From: Novibacillus thermophilus
GTDB taxonomy: Bacteria > Bacillota > Bacilli > Thermoactinomycetales > Novibacillaceae
Assembly: GCF_002005165.1 (NCBI RefSeq)
Contig: NZ_CP019699.1
Location: 3,286,001 to 3,350,000 of the forward strand
Length of the DNA stretch: 64,000 bases
Reading direction: 5' to 3'
The first letter of the stretch is position 1; every line of letters starts with the position of its first letter. This document shows, piece after piece, positions 59,038 to 64,000 of this stretch. The position numbers were made by a program, and so were the translations under genes. A model generated the notes under the pieces. That model did not search any database, was not told the origin of the DNA, and worked only from the letters and a program-made list of their open reading frames with translations.

Positions 59038-61035
59038 TTACAATAATTCTCGCAAACGGGCGACGACATTCTCCACGGTAAAACCGAAAGCTTCCATCAC
59101 CTTGTTGCCCGGTGCTGATTCGCCAAAGCGGTCGATGCCGAGGACGTCACCCTCTGCTCCGACGTATCGCTCCCATCCCATAGAGGAGCCTGCTTCTACC
59201 GCCAGGCGCTTTGTCACTGCCGGCGGCAACACGTCATTTCGATACGCCTCGTCCTGCTGTTCAAACAGTTCCCAGCTGGGCATGCTCACGACGCGCACGT
59301 GGATGCCGTCTTCTGCCAACCGCTGCTGGGCTTGCACAGCGAGGTGCAGTTCCGAGCCGGTGGCGATGACGATGGCGGCCGGGTCGCCATTGGCCGCTTC
59401 CTCCACGATGTAGGCACCTCGCCGCACACCATCCCGGGCATGTTTCACCGTCCCTTCCAACACCGGCAGTCCTTGTCGGCTAAGGGCGAGGACGGCGGGG
59501 CCGTGCGTCTGACTCAGCACGTAGCGCCACGCTTCCGCTGTCTCGACGGCATCGCCGGGACGAAGGACGGTGAGGTTCGGAATGGCCCGGAGGGCAGCTA
59601 GATGTTCCACGGGCTGATGGGTCGGGCCGTCTTCGCCGACCCCGATGCTGTCGTGGGTGAAGACGTACACGACCGGCTGGTCCATGAGGGCGGCGAGGCG
59701 GATGGACGGTCGCAAGTAGTCGGAAAAGACGAGGAACGTGCCGCCGTAAGGGCGTACGCCTCCGTGCAGGGCGAGACCGTTCATGATGCCGCCCATGGCG
59801 TGTTCTCTTACGCCGTACCATACGTTGCGGCCGCTGTAGTCTTCAGCTGAATAAATGTCGAATTGTTTCAGCGTCGTCTTGTTGGAGCCACTCAAATCAG
59901 CTGATCCGCCGAGCAAGGTCGGATAGTGAGGAGCAACAGCGTTAAGCACATCACCAGAGGCGTTGCGCGTCGCCAGCTTGTCACCTGCTCGGTAGCGGGG
60001 AAGCTCGTCTTCCCACCCTTTCGGCAAGTTGCCATGTAAAGCTGCACGCAGTTTTTGCCCTTCTTCGGGATAGGCGGCTTCGTAAGCTTTCAGCCGGGCC
60101 TCCCACTCTCGTTCAGCTTCTTCTCCAGCGGTGCGCACCGCGCGAAACGCTTCCTTCGCTTCGTCCGGCACGTGAAACGGGGGATGCTCCCACTGGTAGG
60201 TCTGTTTCGTCAGTTTCACCTCTTCCTCCCCGAGGGGAGCGCCGTGGGCCGCAGCTGTGTCCTGTTTGTTCGGACTGCCGTAGCCGATGTGGGTTTTCAC
60301 TTCGATCAAGGTCGGCTGCCCTCGATGGTTTTTCGCCTCTTCCAGGGCTCGGTGGATGGCGCCGAGGTCGTTTCCGTCTTCGACGCGGAGGACGTGCCAG
60401 CCGTACGCCCGAAAGCGCGCTGCCACATCTTCGGTGAACGCTTTGTTCGTCTCCCCGTCCAGGGAAATGTCGTTAGAATCGTACAGCACGATGAGGCGGT
60501 CCAGTTTCAAGTGCCCGGCGAGGGAGGCAGCTTCGGCCGTCACACCTTCCATCAAATCGCCGTCGCCGACGATCGTGTACGTGTAGTGATCGATCACGGT
60601 GTGTTCCGGCTTGTTGAAGGTGTGGGCGAGGAAACGCTCGGCCATGGCAAAGCCGACGGCGTTGGTAAACCCTTGTCCGAGGGGACCGGTCGTCGTTTCC
60701 ACACCGGGCGTCATGCCGTATTCCGGATGCCCCGGGGCTTTGCTCCCCCACTGGCGGAAGTTTTTCAACTCGTCCAAGGACAAGTCGTAGCCGCTTAAGT
60801 GCAGCAAACTGTACAGCAGCATCGACCCGTGGCCGGCCGACAATACAAAGCGATCCCGGTTCGGCCAGGCAGGGTTAGCCGGGTTGTGGCGCATGAACCG
60901 CGTCCACAACACGTACGCCATCGGCGCAGCTCCCATCGGCATTCCCGGGTGGCCGGAGTTCGCCTTTTCTACAGCGTCGATGGACAACGTGCGAATGGCG
61001 TGAACCGCTAACTGGTCTTTTTCCGTGTACTTCAT
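59038..61035 (-). CDS. tkt: transketolase
   Basis: Thiamine-diphosphate enzyme of the pentose phosphate pathway, moving two-carbon units. The 665-residue length equals the family. It has the catalytic-histidine [11 protein letters not shown] region, the TPP motif [20 protein letters not shown] (shortened: [13 protein letters not shown]), [19 protein letters not shown], and the pyrimidine-domain [21 protein letters not shown] 61035 has GGGGAG eleven bases upstream; 32 further open codons lack a ribosome site. It supplies ribose 5-phosphate toward the PRPP needed elsewhere in the window. Confidence 0.97.
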   Translation of the reverse strand: MKYTEKDQLAVHAIRTLSIDAVEKANSGHPGMPMGAAPMAYVLWTRFMRHNPANPAWPNRDRFVLSAGHGSMLLYSLLHLSGYDLSLDELKNFRQWGSKAPGHPEYGMTPGVETTTGPLGQGFTNAVGFAMAERFLAHTFNKPEHTVIDHYTYTIVGDGDLMEGVTAEAASLAGHLKLDRLIVLYDSNDISLDGETNKAFTEDVAARFRAYGWHVLRVEDGNDLGAIHRALEEAKNHRGQPTLIEVKTHIGYGSPNKQDTAAAHGAPLGEEEVKLTKQTYQWEHPPFHVPDEAKEAFRAVRTAGEEAEREWEARLKAYEAAYPEEGQKLRAALHGNLPKGWEDELPRYRAGDKLATRNASGDVLNAVAPHYPTLLGGSADLSGSNKTTLKQFDIYSAEDYSGRNVWYGVREHAMGGIMNGLALHGGVRPYGGTFLVFSDYLRPSIRLAALMDQPVVYVFTHDSIGVGEDGPTHQPVEHLAALRAIPNLTVLRPGDAVETAEAWRYVLSQTHGPAVLALSRQGLPVLEGTVKHARDGVRRGAYIVEEAANGDPAAIVIATGSELHLAVQAQQRLAEDGIHVRVVSMPSWELFEQQDEAYRNDVLPPAVTKRLAVEAGSSMGWERYVGAEGDVLGIDRFGESAPGNKVMEAFGFTVENVVARLRELL

Positions 61036-61147
61036 AACAATCCAAACTCCCCAATATTGTGTGATATGTATTCGGTTGCCCCTATTATACACAATCTGGC
61101 AACCGTTTTTCACAAAGTTTTCCAAAAACATACATCCTACAGCAGAG

Positions 61148-62255
61148 TCATTGGTCCATATTGCTCCGCAAATAAGCGTCGATGAAAAGGTCGATCTCCC
61201 CGTCCATCACGGCATTGACGTTTCCAATCTCCACGTTGGTGCGGTGGTCTTTCACCATGCTGTACGGGTGGAAGACGTAGGAACGTATCTGATTCCCCCA
61301 AGCGATCTCACGCTGCTCGCCTTGGATTTCGGCCAGTTTCTTCTCCCTCTCGGCACGCTTCAACTCGTACAGGCGGGCTTTTAATATTTTCATCGCCCGT
61401 TCGCGGTTTTTAATTTGAGACCGCTCCGACTGGCACGTGACGACAGTGCCGGTGGGAATGTGGGTAATGCGAACGGCTGAGTCCGTCGTGTTCACATGCT
61501 GTCCGCCGGCCCCGCTGGAACGGTACGTATCGATTTTCAGCTCGTCTGTGTTCAACTCAATCTCGGTGTCGTCGTCTGCAATCTCCGGCATGACGTTGCA
61601 GGAGACGAACGACGTGTGACGGCGGCCGCTCGAGTCAAACGGAGAAATGCGCACGAGGCGGTGGACACCCTTTTCCGCCTTTAGATACCCGTACGCGTTG
61701 TGCCCTTTAATCAGGAGCGTGACACTCTTGACACCCGCTTCGTCCCCCGGGAGGTAATCGAGCGTCTCCACGTGAAACTGGTGATGTTGAGCCCAACGCG
61801 TATACATGCGCAAGAGCATTTCCGCCCAATCCTGGGACTCCGTTCCACCAGCACCGGGGTGCAGTTCGAGGATCGCGTTGTTGCGGTCGTAAGGATCACT
61901 CAAGAGCAGTTCCAGTTCGAACTGAGACAAGGCTTTTTTCAACTCACGCATGTTCTGAGATGCCTCGTCGTAGAGGGATGCGTCACCCTCTTCTTCCGCC
62001 AGTTCCATGAGCACTTGAATGTCCTCGTACAGACTGTACAATGTTTCCATCTGTTCCACTTGGTGTTTCAAGTGGTTACTCTCGTCAATGACTTGTCGAG
62101 CTTGATCCCGGTCGTCCCAAAAATCGGGGCGGGACATTTTCTGTTCCAGTCGTTCAATTTGTTTCTTTTTCTCCCCGAGGTCAAAGAGACCCCCTGATTT
62201 CCGCCAGTCGGCTGGCTGTCTTTTCGAGCTCTTGCTTCAGTTCCGTTTCGTTCAT
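61148..62255 (-). CDS. prfB: peptide chain release factor 2, with programmed +1 frameshift
   Basis: Releases peptides at UGA and UAA codons. Translation starts at ATG 62255 and reads 24 codons ([20 protein letters not shown], then RGSL) to an in-frame TGA at 62183-62181. The context CTT TGA C, preceded by an internal AGGGGG, is the classic RF2 autoregulatory site. A +1 slip continues as [15 protein letters not shown] to the stop at 61148, for about 368 residues. The stop-recognition SPF is in [12 protein letters not shown], and the GGQ loop is in [14 protein letters not shown]. It is followed by tkt and preceded by secA, the order seen in Bacillales. Confidence 0.97.
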
Positions 62256-62397
62256 CTCACATCATACCTTTCCGTGTAAAAATTGAGGGATTGAATGCTA
62301 AAAACGTCATCGGCATGAGAAAGAAAACCGTCTGCCTATCGGATTGGCGTCACGCGGTAGGCGTACGCCATGGTGTTGGTTCCCCGAGGCCGGGGCG

Positions 62398-64000
62398 CTA
62401 TTCCGTCCCCGTCTTCCCAACAGCGCCGTGACACTGTTTGTACTTTTTGCCGCTTCCGCACGGGCACGGGTCGTTGCGGCCCACTTTCGCTCCTACGCGG
62501 ACAGGCTGTCTTTTTTTCGGTTCCTGTTTCGGAGCGGGTTGATTGTAATTTCTCGTCGTCGCCGTTTGTCCGACGGCCACTTCTTCCCGTTCCAGATTGT
62601 CGCTCACTTCCGCCTTCATGACGAGCTTCGCCACTTCCTCGGATATTTCGAATACCATCTCGTTGAACATGTTAAACCCTTCAAACTGGTATTCGCGGAG
62701 CGGATTGCTCTGCCCGTACGCCCTGAGGTGGATGCCCTGACGCAGTTGTTCCATAGCGTCGATGTGGTCCATCCACTTGCGGTCAACAGTCCTCAGCACG
62801 ACCACTTTTTCAAACTCGTTCATCCGTTCACGGGTGATTTGCTGTTCCCGTTCATCGTACTGCGTGAGCACTTTGTCTTCAACAATTTGAATGACCTCAT
62901 CCCGCTCTTTCAACTTGATCTCATCGGCTGTCAGACGTTCCGGTTCTTTGAGCAAGTTAGCGTTGACGTAATCGACGATCGCGTCAATGTCCCACTCTTC
63001 CGGGATGTCCTTCTCCGGTGTGCTCAGCTCGACAATGTGCTCGATGACGGTTTTGATCATACCACGGACAATGTCGCGCATGTTGTCCGTTTCCAGCACT
63101 TCGCGCCGCTGTTTGTAGATGATGGAGCGCTGCTCGTTCAACACGTTGTCGTACTGCAACACAATCCGCCGGGTATCAAAGTTCGCGCCTTCAATACGCT
63201 TCTGCGACGTTTCGATCGCCTTCGTAAACATCCGCCCTTCGATCTCTTGCTCGTCGTCCATCCCCATTTTCTCCAAGACCCCTTTTATCCGGTCGGACCC
63301 GAAGCGGCGGATCAAATCGTCTTCAAAGGAAAGGAAAAACTGGGACGAACCCGGGTCTCCCTGTCGGCCGGAACGTCCTCGCAACTGGTTGTCGATGCGC
63401 CGGCTCTCATGCCGCTCCGTCCCGATGATGTGCAGGCCCCCCAGCTCGGCAACCCCTTCGCCGAGGACGATGTCTGTTCCGCGCCCGGCCATGTTCGTCG
63501 CAATGGTGACGGCCCCCTTCTGTCCTGCCTGACTGATAATTTCCGCTTCTTCCCGGTGGTGTTTGGCATTCAACACTTTGTGGGGAATGCCCTTTTTCTT
63601 CAGCATTTTCGACAGGCGTTCCGAGTTGGCGATGGACACAGTGCCGACGAGGACCGGCTGCCCTTTCTCGTGGCGCCTCACGATTTCCTCCACCACTTTG
63701 CGGTACTTCACTTCTTCCGTCTTGTACAGGACGTCGGACAGGTCCTTTCGGATCATCGGTTTGTTCGTCGGGATGACGACGACGTCCATGCCGTAAATTT
63801 TGCGGAACTCTTCTTCCTCTGTTTTCGCTGTACCGGTCATCCCCGCCAGTTTCTCATACATGCGGAAGTAGTTTTGGAACGTTATCGTGGCCAGCGTCAT
63901 GCTCTCCTTCTGCACCTGCAGCCCTTCTTTTGCTTCGATAGCCTGGTGCAGCCCGTCACTGTAACGGCGCCCGTGCATGAGGCGGCCAGTAAACTCGTCG
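62398..64000 (-). CDS. secA: preprotein translocase ATPase SecA, C-terminal part (5' end outside window)
   Basis: Motor of Sec-dependent export. The 533 residues present start within the helicase core ([20 protein letters not shown]). They include the second nucleotide-binding fold ([35 protein letters not shown]), the helical scaffold and wing domains, and the C-terminal zinc-binding tail with three cysteines and a histidine in [18 protein letters not shown]. The frame is open through 64000, so the true start lies to the right. It is 142 bases upstream of prfB. Confidence 0.97.
   Translation of the reverse strand, partial: DEFTGRLMHGRRYSDGLHQAIEAKEGLQVQKESMTLATITFQNYFRMYEKLAGMTGTAKTEEEEFRKIYGMDVVVIPTNKPMIRKDLSDVLYKTEEVKYRKVVEEIVRRHEKGQPVLVGTVSIANSERLSKMLKKKGIPHKVLNAKHHREEAEIISQAGQKGAVTIATNMAGRGTDIVLGEGVAELGGLHIIGTERHESRRIDNQLRGRSGRQGDPGSSQFFLSFEDDLIRRFGSDRIKGVLEKMGMDDEQEIEGRMFTKAIETSQKRIEGANFDTRRIVLQYDNVLNEQRSIIYKQRREVLETDNMRDIVRGMIKTVIEHIVELSTPEKDIPEEWDIDAIVDYVNANLLKEPERLTADEIKLKERDEVIQIVEDKVLTQYDEREQQITRERMNEFEKVVVLRTVDRKWMDHIDAMEQLRQGIHLRAYGQSNPLREYQFEGFNMFNEMVFEISEEVAKLVMKAEVSDNLEREEVAVGQTATTRNYNQPAPKQEPKKRQPVRVGAKVGRNDPCPCGSGKKYKQCHGAVGKTGTE

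Noticed and set aside
61148-62137. Reading prfB as a short gene starting at the internal ATG near 62107 or as a broken gene
   Set aside because: The in-frame TGA after 24 codons with CTT TGA C and an internal AGGGGG is the known programmed +1 site, so the gene is normal.

Overview
The window looks like a chromosomal backbone segment from a spore-former-type Firmicute of the order Bacillales. The evidence is gene content and order: eno-gpmI-tpiA-pgk-gap-cggR, clpP, the rapZ-yvcK-whiA-HPr block, hisZGDBHAFI(E), yvoF-yvoD-lgt-hprK, uvrBA, minJ-ctpB-ftsEX, cccB and prfB-secA all follow the Bacillus subtilis arrangement. The DNA is GC-richer than B. subtilis, with many GTG and TTG starts. A secreted protein ends in a FIMAH-type domain, and a DUF4397 protein sits next to a class F-like sortase. 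Together these suggest a Thermoactinomycetaceae-like lineage, but that is an inference and not proven. Almost every gene is on the minus strand; only tRNA-Arg, clpP, one EIIC-like transporter and one M14 peptidase are on the plus strand.

Layout. 1-6130: glycolytic operon (cggR, gap, pgk, tpiA, gpmI, eno start) behind a clear two-repeat CggR operator. 6137-7534: rpoN with its terminator. 7625-8654: tRNA-Arg(CCG), then clpP under a CtsR box. 8662-11881: HPr-family protein, whiA, yvcK (frameshifted) and rapZ. 12065-14834: a TPR/helix-turn-helix protein (yvcD-like) and a PRPP synthetase. 14902-21691: complete histidine operon with promoter and a probable operator. 21692-24060: accessory island with AT-rich non-coding DNA full of inverted repeats, an EIIC-like membrane protein with an unrecognised N-terminal domain, and a decayed gene. 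24072-26539: yvoF, yvoD, lgt. 26771-29434: secreted M14 carboxypeptidase. 29485-34849: hprK, an MsmX/UgpC-type ATPase, a PucR-type regulator, a YvlD-like membrane protein, a sortase and a DUF4397 protein. 34918-39847: uvrBA behind a LexA box. 40074-45677: minJ, ctpB, an EnvC-like M23 hydrolase and ftsEX (division and envelope). 45842-58384: a full arginine set, argGH plus argCJBD-carAB-argF, with ARG-box-like operators. 58463-64000: cccB, tkt, prfB (with programmed frameshift) and the 3' part of secA.

How the genes fit together. PRPP from the prs-like gene can feed HisG. CarAB supplies carbamoyl phosphate to ArgF, and ArgGH finish arginine. CggR, HPr, HprK, the MsmX-type ATPase and YvcK form a carbon-control theme. 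FtsEX sits with its probable hydrolase partner. Two conserved genes, yvcK and argD, each carry an apparent one-base loss in a G/C-rich run; real mutation and assembly error are both possible. I found no CRISPR array, prophage or intact insertion sequence. The best candidates for something undescribed are the EIIC-like island (21.7-24.1 kb), the sortase/DUF4397 pair (33.4-34.8 kb) and the multi-domain M14 peptidase (26.8-29.4 kb).
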